Shown: positions 52,516 through 62,079, counted from the stretch's first letter. The stretch: 64,000 bases of DNA from Vibrio aestivus (GCA_003263845.1 JYJN01000170.1:41376-105375); one strand, 5' to 3'. Notes: generated by a model not told the origin, from the sequence alone. Numbers and translations: made by a program.

Positions 52516-53385
52516 TTAAATTTTTAGGACGCTGACGACATTGTTTTCTGCAGCTACATTCCCTGCTACCCCAAATAAGTTTGAGCCTGTTTTGGTACGA
52601 ATGAACTCTAGGCAACTCGATTCACTGTGGCCATTGGGTGGCGTTATAAACCCTCGAAAGTTAGGGTTGACCTTCTTTTTACCTAGGTGTTCAAAAATCA
52701 GTAATGCGTATTTGTAGTCATCTGAATCGCGTCCTGGTTGAAGCTGTATTCGGTAAAGAACATCATCTAATGAAAGACCTTCGATAGATTTCTTTTGGCC
52801 AAGCAACTCGTATCCCATGAGTTGCGCTAGAGCGAGTGCATATGTACTGTTATTTTCCGCAGCAAGTTCCTGGTTGTAGGTTAACGCAGGTATACTGGTT
52901 TCTAATGGCGCTCTAATCGCACAATAAAAATCCGAACCAGCTTGGCCAAATAAGGAAGAGTCCCCCTCTGTATAGTAGATTCCGGCATTTGCAGACATCC
53001 ACTTTACTTTAGTTGTGGTCACATCCCCATGTTGGACATCGAATGAGTCTAGAGCAGATTGCTCGGTCTCGGTTATTTCCACAGAAAGGGTAACGTCAGG
53101 TTCTTGAAAAGCTAAGTTATTGGCCAGGCGTTCAATAACTTTCTCGACGGTATAGTCCTCGACACCACTCTTGGCATTGACGCTAATATTCACGTGTCTA
53201 TTGCCTCGTGAGTTATCTTGGTCTTTTTCCCATTCAAATTTACTAATGGTTGCAATATCGCTAACCGCTGATTTTATTTGAAACTCTGCGTCTTGGATTT
53301 GGTCGACACTGTTTTCGAACTTAATAATTGCTTGATCGCTACATCCAGATATAAGAATTATTACCAATAATAGAATGGTTTTCAT
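52516..53385 (-). CDS. Lipoprotein, copy 2 of a duplicated pair
   Basis: A 289-residue lipoprotein with lipobox LISGC (MKTILLLVIILISGCSDQA). Paralogue of the protein at 45478-46377: shared IQDAEFQIKSAVSDIATISK, KFEWEKDQDNS, SANAGIYYT, LQPGRDSDDYKYALLIFEHL and NVVSVLKI. A Pro-rich insertion found in copy 1 (EEPDKPDEPE) is missing here. Function unknown. Its former downstream partner is reduced to a remnant. Confidence 0.6.
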   Translation of the reverse strand: MKTILLLVIILISGCSDQAIIKFENSVDQIQDAEFQIKSAVSDIATISKFEWEKDQDNSRGNRHVNISVNAKSGVEDYTVEKVIERLANNLAFQEPDVTLSVEITETEQSALDSFDVQHGDVTTTKVKWMSANAGIYYTEGDSSLFGQAGSDFYCAIRAPLETSIPALTYNQELAAENNSTYALALAQLMGYELLGQKKSIEGLSLDDVLYRIQLQPGRDSDDYKYALLIFEHLGKKKVNPNFRGFITPPNGHSESSCLEFIRTKTGSNLFGVAGNVAAENNVVSVLKI

Positions 53386-54000
53386 TTGTGTTTTCTTGCT
53401 GGTTATGAATGCGACTATTTTAACTTGGTTGATGTTTATTTAGTACTTTCAGTGTGTTGCTTATTATTTTGTTGGGGACGAATAGAAGCTCTTTTAGGGT
53501 TGTTAAATAAACATTTTTGGCAGTTATAGTGAGATTATTCCTAGATAAATTAGTTGTCTTGGGTATTATTATTGTTGCCCAGTTTGTGATCTTTGTTCAG
53601 GTGAATAACTATTCTAGTGTTTTTGTTTTTTTATTGCTCATTGATGTCTCCCTAAAATTACCAGAGTTATTGTCAATATTTACATCGATTTATTACCCTT
53701 AGTTAGGGGGGCGAGATTGATAAAAATCAGTAACTTATCATTTGATCAATTTTGAATGTAATATCACAATTTCGGGGAGAGTTGTGCTTTTGATGATGTA
53801 ATTCGTACTTTTATCGTCAAGCGATAATTCTGAGCTTATAGACTACCGATTCTACTAACTGATAAGACTGAATGATGAAAATTAACTTTTCTTCCTAGCT
53901 AGGCTGAGCTTAGATACCCAAGAGCACACCAGTAGTTAAGCTTCAAGCCAGCATTCTCTATGCTCATAAAAAGGAAGCGGAGTGATTACTTAATGAAGTA
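53386..54000. other. A+T-rich region; one doubtful small hydrophobic ORF
   Basis: No clear gene. On the + strand, 53517-53702 could encode a 61-residue hydrophobic peptide from a TTG (VVLGIIIVAQFVIFVQV), but there is no convincing ribosome-binding site or known family. The remainder, up to the small ORF at 54001, shows no structure I can name. Confidence 0.4.
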
Positions 54001-54201
54001 GTGCCTATCAATCGGGTCATCGAAGTGCTCGATAACGTCAATACCTCTGTTGCGTCGATAAGGCTTACTGAGCTGGAGCGATGCGCATTGGAGTACCTCA
54101 TTTCTTGTGAGTTTTTACGCAGACATCAATTGGAGCTTGGAAAAAATGGCAGTATAGTCTCAATTGGCACTCAGAAGTCATTTTCCCTGTTGCGACTATA
54201 G
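54001..54201 (+). CDS. Small hypothetical protein upstream of greB (doubtful)
   Basis: A 66-residue ORF from GTG (PINRVIEVLDNVNTSVASIR), with a possible continuation in another frame (WHSEVIFPVATIDAIKKALQ) to about 54232, suggesting a frame defect near its end. Amphipathic helices are plausible. No family recognised. Placed just ahead of greB on the same strand; it may be a remnant. Confidence 0.3.
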   Translation: MPINRVIEVLDNVNTSVASIRLTELERCALEYLISCEFLRRHQLELGKNGSIVSIGTQKSFSLLRL

Positions 54202-54251
54202 ATGCAATCAAAAAGGCGCTACAGAACTTATAGATAACTTGGATTGTAGAA

Positions 54252-54737
54252 TTGAAAACAAAACTAATCACCAGAGAAGGTTATAACAAACTCAAAGCAG
54301 AACACGACCATTTGTGGAATGAAAAGCGCCCAGAAATTACCAAAATAGTTACATGGGCAGCTAGCTTGGGTGACCGCTCAGAAAACGCTGATTACACCTT
54401 CAACAAACGCTTACTTCGTCAAATAGACCGTCGTGTGCGATTCCTTCGCAAATTTCTCCCTGAAGTGACCATTGTTGACTACTCTCCTCAACAAGAAGGA
54501 AAGGTCTTTTTTGGAGCTTGGGTCGAGATTGAGAATGAAGCCGGTGATGTTAAGACATTCCGAATTGTCGGTCCTGAAGAAATCTATGGGGGAGCAAAAG
54601 ACTACATCTCGATAGATTCACCAATGGCAAGAGCGTTGCTGAAGAAGGAAGTGGATGACGAAGTAACGGTTCGTACTCCTGAAGGTGACAAAGAATGGTT
54701 CGTTAATTCGATTAGCTACAATAGACCCTTATCTTAA
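54252..54737 (+). CDS. greB: Transcription elongation factor GreB
   Basis: Cytosolic RNA-polymerase factor that rescues backtracked complexes by stimulating transcript cleavage. 161 residues, complete: N-terminal coiled coil with the acidic tip (WAASLGDRSENADYTFNK: Asp/Glu pair) and FKBP-like C-terminal domain (VFFGAWVEIENEAGD; YISIDSPMARALLKKEVDDE). Start is TTG at 54252 with no strong Shine-Dalgarno, unlike the remnant at 57595, which has ATG. It lies on the + strand, opposite to the expected orientation next to ompR. Confidence 0.93.
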   Translation: MKTKLITREGYNKLKAEHDHLWNEKRPEITKIVTWAASLGDRSENADYTFNKRLLRQIDRRVRFLRKFLPEVTIVDYSPQQEGKVFFGAWVEIENEAGDVKTFRIVGPEEIYGGAKDYISIDSPMARALLKKEVDDEVTVRTPEGDKEWFVNSISYNRPLS

Positions 54738-54791
54738 GTTAGGTATAAACCTGCTAAAGTCAGTACAAGCACAGAATTTTGGTTGGTGTTC

Positions 54792-54820
54792 AAAAGGCGT
54801 CATAGTGACGCCTTTTACTT
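54792..54820. terminator. Bidirectional terminator between greB and the immunity cluster
   Basis: The stem AAAGGCGTCA/TGACGCCTTT with loop TAG has a T-rich tract on the + strand side. It separates converging greB and the minus-strand immunity genes. Confidence 0.8.
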
Positions 54821-54823
54821 TTT

Positions 54824-55079
54824 ACTTATTGAAGCAAGGAGGCCCCTGTCTAGCACACCAATCTTTCACTATTTTTACTATCCTTTCAGGCGTATCCTCA
54901 TCAGGGTTCTCTGGGTAGTAAATTAAGTCTGAACCTGCAGGATGCTCCGTAATTGATATGAAGTGTTCAAGCTACTTATCTTGATAATAATCGCTGCCCT
55001 TTGATTCAATTATTTCATCTAGTGATTTTATAAAATCAGCTACAGTATAAGTTCCCAGTGAATCTTTTCGCTTAAGCAT
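54824..55079 (-). pseudogene. Colicin/pyocin (Im9-family) immunity gene with internal stop
   Basis: The minus-strand frame reads MLKRKDSLGTYTVADFIKSL ... YYQDK, a TAG at 54972-54974 (codon 36), then LEHFISITEHPAGSDLIYYP and ERIVKIVKDWCARQG. The EHPAGSDLIYYP motif is the signature helix of Im2/Im7/Im9 and S-type pyocin immunity proteins that neutralise HNH DNases. Total length 84 codons fits the family. One substitution (for example TAG from TTG) would make it whole; as read it is broken. It overlaps the next gene upstream by 8 nt. Confidence 0.85.
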
Positions 55080-55524
55080 GCGTCTTTATTTGATAATGTA
55101 CTGCAGCAATATCAAAGCTTCCTATCTCATAAACAACTTGAGTAGCAATACCGCGAGAATCTAGGTATTCATCCATAGCACCAATACATCCAAGTACGGG
55201 GATAGTTTTTTCTGGTCGATGGTGGTTAGGATTACCAAGAACACTTAAAACCTGCTCCCTGTTAGTTAGTAGACGGAGGTCACCAGCATAAAATGAGGAG
55301 TTACTAACCACAACGGCAATCAACAGCTCTGTTTTTCGCGCGAATTTAAACGCTATACCAGCTGTGTAAGATGAAATATAAAAAGCATCACTAGATGGGT
55401 TCAGGACCTCCGGCACATTACTTCCGACTAAGAATATAAAGCTCGGGTCTTTCAGGAGCGCTCTATACTCGGTCCCTAAAAAATTATCGCAAGACCACAA
55501 GTTAGCTGCCCTCGATCTCTGCAT
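55072..55524 (-). CDS. Putative immunity-cluster protein, unrecognised
   Basis: A 150-residue, cytosolic-looking protein in the middle of the immunity cluster. It has KTELLIAVVVSNSSFYAGDL, then REQVLSVLGNPNHHRPEKTI and a C-terminal YEIGSFDIAAVHYQIKTHA. The start is uncertain because the first residues overlap the gene at 55502-55825 by 23 nt. I do not recognise the family. Position and coupling suggest an immunity or accessory role. Confidence 0.5.
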   Translation of the reverse strand: MQRSRAANLWSCDNFLGTEYRALLKDPSFIFLVGSNVPEVLNPSSDAFYISSYTAGIAFKFARKTELLIAVVVSNSSFYAGDLRLLTNREQVLSVLGNPNHHRPEKTIPVLGCIGAMDEYLDSRGIATQVVYEIGSFDIAAVHYQIKTHA

Positions 55525-55825
55525 GATCTAATCCGTTGATACTTAATATATCCATAACGGTTTGACTGACTATTAACCGAAAGTCTTCAGTCAGACCAAA
55601 ATCATCAACTCCCCCTTTTCCGTTTACTTTTAGCCAAATAAATTCAGGAATGCTGTGATCTACATAATCCTCAGACACCACGACATTAGCTGAATCAAAC
55701 TCATAACCAGTAACACCGATATCAGAGATATTTGATGCCAACTTCTTTGTAACTAAGAAGCAAGGAAAAGACTCAATGATGGAGTCTCCAAGCCATGAAT
55801 CTATTACAAACTCAAGGTTTGTCAC
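55502..55825 (-). CDS. Putative immunity protein (107 aa)
   Basis: MTNLEFVIDSWLGDSIIESF at the start, and near the end DDFGLTEDFRLIVSQTVMDI then GLDHAEIEGS. The last segment resembles the tail common in Imm11/DUF1629-type immunity proteins. No transmembrane segment. It follows the SUKH gene after a 139-nt gap. Assignment is tentative. Confidence 0.45.
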   Translation of the reverse strand: MTNLEFVIDSWLGDSIIESFPCFLVTKKLASNISDIGVTGYEFDSANVVVSEDYVDHSIPEFIWLKVNGKGGVDDFGLTEDFRLIVSQTVMDILSINGLDHAEIEGS

Positions 55826-55964
55826 TACAGGTGGGTGTGTTGATGTGTCGGAGAGGTCGACTCCCCAAGTACTCCGGCGACTTCAGGCTCTATGATATGA
55901 AACATATCTTGTACCTTTATGAGTGATGATACTTGATCGTCACTCCCACAATGTTGCTGTTCAG

Positions 55965-56447
55965 TTAGAAGTCGAGTTGGATTGAACTCGCTTTTACCGG
56001 TCTGGTAATTGAATCTCTTTGAACCCTCAAAGATTCTATAAATAGTTCTAAATTATTGAAAATAAGATAGGTATTCTGTTCTGAGTCATTAACGAATAAG
56101 TAAACTTTGCTATCATCTTTGGATAGACAGATATGGTTTCCACCAAAGCTTTCACCAATTGAAAAGAGTGACTCATCAGCTTCTAAGTTTTTTAGAGATT
56201 CGTTAACTGTAAATATGTTAAATTGACCTTCCTCTATCCCCCAAAGAACTTCCAACGTCAATTCATTATCAGAACCTTCTAGACCTGTTTTATGTTGTGG
56301 TTCAAATTGAATATCATCCTCAAATAAAACAGAGTTTTTATACACTGAAATTAAGGGAATGACCTGATCCGGCAATCCAGATTTGGCGGTGAATTTTTGC
56401 TCACTAGGCTTCACGCCTAGGCTAATTAAGCTATCTCTTATACTCAT
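55965..56447 (-). CDS. SUKH (SMI1/KNR4-family) immunity protein
   Basis: 160 residues with the SUKH-fold features: early LPDQVIPLISVYKNSVLFED, a middle LEVLWGIEEGQFNIF, the characteristic LFSIGESFGGNHICLS and a C-terminal YLIFNNLELFIESL. Such proteins are the most common immunity partners of polymorphic toxins with HNH/Endo VII nuclease tips. Its ATG overlaps the toxin stop by 4 nt, so toxin and immunity are made together. Confidence 0.75.
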   Translation of the reverse strand: MSIRDSLISLGVKPSEQKFTAKSGLPDQVIPLISVYKNSVLFEDDIQFEPQHKTGLEGSDNELTLEVLWGIEEGQFNIFTVNESLKNLEADESLFSIGESFGGNHICLSKDDSKVYLFVNDSEQNTYLIFNNLELFIESLRVQRDSITRPVKASSIQLDF

Positions 56448-57512
56448 TTTTTATTCACATTCCTTAAGTATGATGCTGAACCGATATGAGGTATATTGCC
56501 ATGCAAATCTTTCGGGACTAATTGTATTTCGGTTGCAGTGTTGTGATGAGGTGTTAGGCTCTGCTCTCTGAGCAAGTTCATAGCTGCACTTGCACTAGGT
56601 AGCCCTTTCTTTGAAGCTATATCATTATACACTTGTCGGAAATCGGCTTTTGTTCCATTTAGGGTACCTTCTTCATAGGTCAGTGTACCTTTTGTCCATT
56701 TGTCGAAAACTGGCTTCCCACCTACAAATGGAATTGCCTCACCATTTGTAATATTGTTCACTGCTTGTATATCTGATTGCCATAGCCCATTACCGGGCTC
56801 ACCTTCTATCCACCTACCATTTTGTTTAGGTAATCTACTCGTAATTTTTTTAGAGTACACCACATATAGTGGTGCAATGCCTGAGCTTTCAGGGAATACC
56901 AAGATCGCATCACGCCAATCTTTCTCTTCAGGCGCTGGAGTGACGATGACGTTTGCATCGCTATCTGAGTGGATTGGCGTGACCAGTATATCGTCTTTTT
57001 CAAACCCATCACTATGATCAGGGGTACTTTGCCAGCTTGCTTCACCGTTTTCTTCTGGTGTCCAATAGATGGTTGGTCCGTTCTCTTCAATCGCAACGGA
57101 CAGTTGGCCATTATTTCCCTGTTTCACGTACTTGATGGGGATGCGCGTGTCGTCTACATGATAGCCCTGCACGTGCGGATAAAACTCTCCATCTTGGGGT
57201 TCGGTAATGTGGACACGAACGCGGCTTTGCGCGTGGTCACTTGGCGTAAATCTTGGTCTGTATATTGGGTGTTATCGCCAAATAAGCTTTGCTGCATAGC
57301 AAACAAAGCGCCATTGCCCTCGACCTGCCAGCGGTAGCTCTCAACGATTTTATCTTTCAATGGGCCGGCTGTTTGACCGCATCAAACAGTGCGGGGATAC
57401 TTAACTTAATCCCGTGTTCACTCAGCCAATTTTCGCTGAGGTTATTGAGCTCTTCGCTTGTAATTTGGCGCCCAAGATAAATGATGTACTGATTCTCGAT
57501 GATTTGGTGACT
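56444..57512 (-). CDS. S-type pyocin / HNH-like nuclease toxin, 5' truncated (with frameshifts)
   Basis: The C-terminal part is intact from about 57172. An S-type pyocin (translocation-type) domain has VIVTPAPEEKDWRDAILVFP and APLYVVYSKK. A nuclease-like tip has SLTPHHNTATEIQLVPKDLH followed by NIPHIGSASYLR, the His-rich pattern of HNH/Endo VII (WHH-like) toxins, with Pro instead of Trp. Upstream, after repairing one base near 57236 (AAA to AAAA) and one near 57361 (a G missing), the frame continues as RVRVHITEPQDGEF, LKDKIVESYRWQVEG and ENQYIIYLGRQITSEELNNL up to about 57510. There it meets greB codon 31. The usual N-terminal delivery part (for example PAAR) is absent. Delivery by type VI secretion is inferred from the domain type. 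Confidence 0.75.
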
Positions 57513-57595
57513 TCTGGGCGATCTTCTCGCCATAAAAAGTCGAGCTCTTTTTTGAGCCTGTCATAAACTTCGCGAGTAATTAGGTTCGTTTTCAT
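57502..57595 (-). pseudogene. greB: 5' fragment of greB at its native locus
   Basis: ATG at 57595 starts MKTNLITREVYDRLKKELDF then LWREDRPEVTK, the first 31 codons of GreB. It is similar to but distinct from the intact copy (TREGYNKLKAEHDHLWNEKRPEITK). The rest of GreB is missing and toxin sequence follows. The fragment lies 177 nt from ompR in divergent orientation, the normal place of greB in this group. If one A is added at 57503-57505 the fragment would join the toxin in frame (EVTKIIENQYI). Confidence 0.85.
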
Positions 57596-57772
57596 ATTCT
57601 TGACGTGATTAGATTGAATCTAGCTCATACATTAGCTAAAAAAGACATAAACGTTAACAATTCTTTACGCCACTTTGGTCATAACAGTGTTACATTTTAC
57701 CAGTCGCTCTTTAAGCTCGTTTCGTATTGGGCTTAGGGTCAGCAGGCTTTAGTTATTAGGTGGAACCATTTC

Positions 57773-58490
57773 ATGCAAGAGAACTTTAAAATTTTAGTCG
57801 TAGATGACGATGCTCGTCTACGTGCACTACTAGAGCGTTACTTATCAGAGCAAGGATTCCAAGTACGCAGTGTTGCTAACAGTGAGCAGATGGACCGCCT
57901 GTTAACGAGAGAAAACTTTCACCTGATGGTGTTGGATTTAATGCTGCCAGGCGAAGATGGCCTGTCGATTTGTCGCCGTCTGCGTAACGCAAACAACATG
58001 CTGCCAATCCTCATGTTGACCGCAAAAGGTGACGAGATTGACCGTATCGTTGGTCTTGAAGTTGGCGCTGACGATACTTACCAAAGCCGTTTAACCCGCG
58101 TGAACTTTTAGCTCGAATCAAAGCGGTTCTGCGTCGTCAAACGATTGAAGCGCCGGGTGCACCAAGCTCAGAAGAGTCTGTGGTTGAGTTCGGTGAATTC
58201 CGCTTGAACTAGGTACGCGTGAAATGTTCCGTGGTGATGAGGCGATGCCGTTAACTTCAGGTGAGTTCGCGGTGCTAAAAGCACTTGTGACCAATGCGCG
58301 TGAGCCTATGTCTCGTGATAAGTTGATGAACATGGCGCGTGGCCGTGAATACTCGGCGATGGAGCGTTCAATCGACGTTCAGATTTCGCGTCTTCGTCGT
58401 ATGTTGGAAGTGGATCCAAGTAAACCACGCTATATCCAAACTGTATGGGGCTTAGGTTATGTCTTTGTTCCAGATGGCAAAGAGGTGTAA
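57773..58490 (+). CDS. ompR: Osmolarity response regulator OmpR (two frameshifts)
   Basis: Response regulator of about 239 residues: receiver with D55 in LMVLDLMLPGEDG and winged-helix DNA-binding domain (RDKLMNMARGREYSAMERSI ... YIQTVWGLGYVFV). Breaks: near 58075-58078 (a T missing in GATTAC; then DDYLPKPFNPRELLARIKA) and near 58211-58213 (a C missing; then RLNLGTREMFRGDEA). Both are single-base deletions in dinucleotide runs, and envZ next door is intact, so sequence error is likely. It controls porin genes with EnvZ. Confidence 0.94.
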
Positions 58491-58508
58491 TCTTAGCCGA
58501 TAGTTTCG

Positions 58509-58543
58509 AGCTCCTAGAGGTAAGTCTCTAGGAGCTTTTTTCT
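58509..58543 (+). terminator. Hairpin between ompR and envZ
   Basis: AGCTCCTAGAG/CTCTAGGAGCT with loop GTAAGT is followed by T6. It may act as a partial terminator that lowers envZ expression. Confidence 0.8.
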
Positions 58544-58610
58544 TCTTTAGTACTGACTATTAAACATATGGCTTTATGCCATCTTGCTCCTCAACAATTA
58601 GGATTCTCCT

Positions 58611-59933
58611 ATGCGTATTCGTAGCTCCTTTACTCAATCTATTCTGATCTTCTTAACTTTGCTCATCGCAAGCCAAGTCTATTCGTATTACGCCGTATTT
58701 AATTACGCTTTGATGCCAAGCTTGCAGCAGTTCAACAAGATCTTAGGGCACGAAATCAATTTGATGTTGGATGATAACTTGCAACACGATGGTGGGTTGG
58801 AAATGGACGCACCGTTACGCAGGCGTGTTCTAGAACAGCTTGGTGTGACGATTCATGCTGAAGATAGCCCGATTGGTAAAGAGTATAAGCATGGTGTTTC
58901 CATCGATTTGATGAGCGAGGACATGACCAATGAGTTGGGCAGCCCTACTGAAGTTCGCATGATGCTTGGCAGTGAGAGTTATATCTTGTGGATGAAGATT
59001 GATGATTTGCCAGGTTCCGTGCTGCGAATTCCGCTGTCAGAGTTGCAAGAAGGGGATTTCTCTCCGCTGTTTCGTAATAGTTTGATTGTCGCCTTATTGA
59101 TTGTCGCGGGTGTGTGGCTGTTTATTCGCTTGCAGAATCGACCTTTGATTGCGTTAGAAAAGGCAGCCAAAGGTGTTGGCCGAGGTGAGATCCCAGCACC
59201 ACTACCTGAAAAGGGCGCAACGGAGATTCGCGCTGTAACTCGCGCTTTTAATCAGATGTCTAAAGGGATTCAAGAGCTGGAAGAGGACCGAGCGCTTTTG
59301 ATGGCGGGTATCAGTCATGACTTACGAACGCCGTTAACACGTATTCGACTCGCGACTGAGATGATGTCACCAGAAGATAGCTACTTGGCTGAAGGCATTA
59401 TTGGTGACACCGAAGAGTGTAACGAGATCATCAGCCAGTTTATGGACTACTTGAAGCCTGTGAATCCAGAGGCGTTTGAAGCGATTGATATTAATGAGAT
59501 TGCTAATGATGTGGCAAGTTCAGAGGGTAGCTACGATATTGAAATTGAAACTGCGCTAGAGCCGTCGATCAAATCGGCTCATGGTATTCCGATTGCGGTT
59601 AAGCGTTCGCTTAGCAACTTGGTGGTGAATGCGATTCGTTATGGTAACGGCTGGGTAAAAATATCAACGGGCATGACGGCAGACAACAAACTGGTCTGGA
59701 TGTGTGTTGAGGATAACGGCCCGGGTATTGAGAAATCTCAGGTAGCGAAACTGTTTGAACCATTTACTCGTGGTGATACAGCGCGTGGAAGTGAGGGTAC
59801 CGGTCTTGGCCTTGCGATCGTGAAACGTATTATCAGCCAACATAGTGGTTCAGTGTCGTTAACGAACCGCAATGAAGGCGGCTTAAAAGCGCAGATTAGC
59901 TTTCCAGTTCATAAAGCTAAGAAAAAGGCGTAG
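58611..59933 (+). CDS. envZ: Osmosensor histidine kinase EnvZ
   Basis: Inner-membrane kinase of 440 residues: transmembrane segments at about 8-32 and 155-173 around a periplasmic domain, HAMP ([16 protein letters not shown]), H-box with H236 in [15 protein letters not shown]-box [23 protein letters not shown] and GTGLGLAIV. It follows ompR after 120 nt with a hairpin in between. Intact. Confidence 0.95.
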   Translation: MRIRSSFTQSILIFLTLLIASQVYSYYAVFNYALMPSLQQFNKILGHEINLMLDDNLQHDGGLEMDAPLRRRVLEQLGVTIHAEDSPIGKEYKHGVSIDLMSEDMTNELGSPTEVRMMLGSESYILWMKIDDLPGSVLRIPLSELQEGDFSPLFRNSLIVALLIVAGVWLFIRLQNRPLIALEKAAKGVGRGEIPAPLPEKGATEIRAVTRAFNQMSKGIQELEEDRALLMAGISHDLRTPLTRIRLATEMMSPEDSYLAEGIIGDTEECNEIISQFMDYLKPVNPEAFEAIDINEIANDVASSEGSYDIEIETALEPSIKSAHGIPIAVKRSLSNLVVNAIRYGNGWVKISTGMTADNKLVWMCVEDNGPGIEKSQVAKLFEPFTRGDTARGSEGTGLGLAIVKRIISQHSGSVSLTNRNEGGLKAQISFPVHKAKKKA

Positions 59934-59947
59934 GGTCTTGTTTACGA

Positions 59948-59981
59948 TTAAGAAAAAGCGGCTTGTTGCCGCTTTTTCTTG
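59948..59981. terminator. Terminator between envZ and recG
   Basis: The stem AAAAAGCGGC/GCCGCTTTTT with loop TTGTT can work in both directions. Confidence 0.85.
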
Positions 59982-60001
59982 TCACTACATTAGGGTCTAC
60001 T

Positions 60002-62079
60002 TTACGCTTTAGCGTAGATATCTCTTTCACCAAGCCAGCGGTCGATAATGGCTTTGGTGTTGTCTGGGTAATTGTCGTGAATATAGCGAGCAAGGCGTTG
60101 AACTTCGGGAATTAAGCCTTGATCGCGAACCAAGTCTGCGATCTTGAAATCTGCTAAACCAGTCTGCTTTGTACCGAGCAGTTCACCTGGCCACGTATTT
60201 CTAAATCACGTTGAGCAATTACGAAGCCATCATTACTTTCGCGCAGTACTCCCAAACGTTTCTGTGCTGTTTTTGAAAGTGGCGCGTGATAAAGCAGTAC
60301 ACAATGACTGGCTACCGAGCCTCGGCCAACACGTCCTCTAAGCTGGTGGAGCTGAGCTAACCCAAGACGTTCTGGGTTTTCGATGATCATTAAGCTTGAA
60401 TTAGGCACGTCGACACCCACTTCAATAACGGTAGTCGCGACCAGTAAGTGTAATTTGTTGTCTTTGAAATCCTGCATGACTGCTTGTTTTTCAGAAGGTT
60501 TCATCCGCCCGTGCACTAAGCCTATTTTTACATCAGGCAGCTTGCGTTGAAGTTCTTCTGCGGTGTCCGCAGCGGCTTGAGCTTCTAATACTTCCGACTC
60601 ATCAATTAAAGTACACACCCAGTAGGCTTGTTTGCCTTCGTTCAAGCAAGCATTTCGAACACGTTCCACAATGTCGTCGCGCTTTGTGTCTGGAATTGCG
60701 ACGGTTTGAATTGGGGTTCGACCCGGAGGCAATTCATCAATGACCGATGTTTCGAGATCTGCATAAGCGGTCATCGCCAAAGTACGTGGGATCGGCGTGG
60801 CAGTCATAACCAATTGATGCGGGTAGAAGCCTTGCTTTGCCCCTTTTTCTCTAAGCTCTAAGCGCTGGTGGACACCAAAGCGGTGCTGTTCATCAATAAT
60901 GACCAAAGCAAGGTTATGAAATTCGACATGTTCTTGGAATAGGGCGTGAGTGCCCACTACCATCTGCGCCTCACCACTGGCAATGCGGGTAAGCTCTGTC
61001 TCTTTGGCCTTGCCTTTGAGTTTTCCAGCGAGCCAACCCACTTGAATCCCCATTTTTTCAAACCAGCTAGCAAAGTTGAGCGCATGTTGCTCCGCAAGTA
61101 ATTCAGTGGGGGCCATTAAGGCGACTTGGTAGCCGTGTTCAATGGCACGCACTGCAGCAAGAGCTGCCACTAAGGTTTTGCCTGAACCTACATCACCTTG
61201 CACTAACCGCATCATTGGCTGGGATTTGATAAGGTCGTCCTCAATCTCTTTGACGACTCTGGCTTGAGCGTTGGTCGGAGAGAAAGGAAGTTGCGCTAAC
61301 AGTTGTGTCTTAAGGTCATTTACCTCGGGCAAAGCGACACTGGCGTCTTGCTGCCCTTTACTTCTTACTGCCAACATAGATAGGTTCTGCGCGAGTAGCT
61401 CTTCAATAATTAGGCGCTGCTGAGCCGGATGCTTGCCCTCATCAAACTCGTCCACGTCAATGCTAGGTGGTGGCCTATGAATAGTGTGCAGAGCTTGGTT
61501 TAGCGTCAGTTGTTGGCTATACATGCCCGAAGGTAGCAGTTCTTGTACCGCCGACTTATCGAGTAGGGCCAGTGCCTGATCAGTGAGGTTGCGCAGGGTG
61601 ACTTGGCGTAGCCCGTCGGTAGTCGGGTAAACGGGAGTGAGTGTTTGCTCAACGTCGGGCGCTTGCCTTGGGGTATAAAATTTATAATCGGGATGAACAA
61701 TCTCTAAGCCATTTGTACCACGTTTCACCTCTCCGTAAGCGTGTACTAACTTACCTTGGGTAAAATTGTTCTTAATTCCGGCGGTAAAGTTAAAGAAGCG
61801 TAGCGTGATAGTACCATTACCGTCACTAATTTTAACGGTGAGCATTTTACGTTTACCGAAGTGAGTATCGCAGCTCATTACAGAGCCTTGCACGGCGGCC
61901 CATAATCCAGCGTGCAGTTTTACAATGGGGTAAACACGGGTACGATCTTCGTAGCGAAGTGGCAGGTGAAAGAGCAGATCTTGAACATTATTCAGACCAA
62001 CTTTTTCGAGCTTTTCAGCCATCTTTGCGCCAACTCCAGAGAGTGACGTAAGTGGGATCGCAGAAAGAAGTTGTGACAT
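60002..62079 (-). CDS. recG: ATP-dependent DNA helicase RecG (frameshift near C-terminus)
   Basis: Branch-migration helicase for stalled forks and Holliday junctions. It has the N-terminal wedge/OB domain, Walker A GDVGSGKT, IDEQHRFGVHQR (DEQH box) and motif VI LHQLRGRVGRG. The frame breaks near 60193, where one C is missing (GGCCAGG on the minus strand should have three C). After it, RGPGELLGTKQTGLADFKIA continues to RWLGERDIYAKA at 60002. The ATG at 62079 (MSQLLSAIPLTSLSGVGAK) matches the family; the frame opens at 62100. Restored length about 692 residues. Confidence 0.93.

Noticed and set aside
53517..53702. Small hydrophobic ORF on the + strand (61 aa)
   Set aside because: TTG start, no ribosome-binding site, low-complexity A+T-rich DNA. 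A slight resemblance to a 34-aa ORF at 46531-46635 is better explained by the second overlapping a family remnant on the other strand.
53700..54000. Possible CRISPR or repeat array in the A+T-rich gap before greB
   Set aside because: No repeated unit of regular spacing found by eye.
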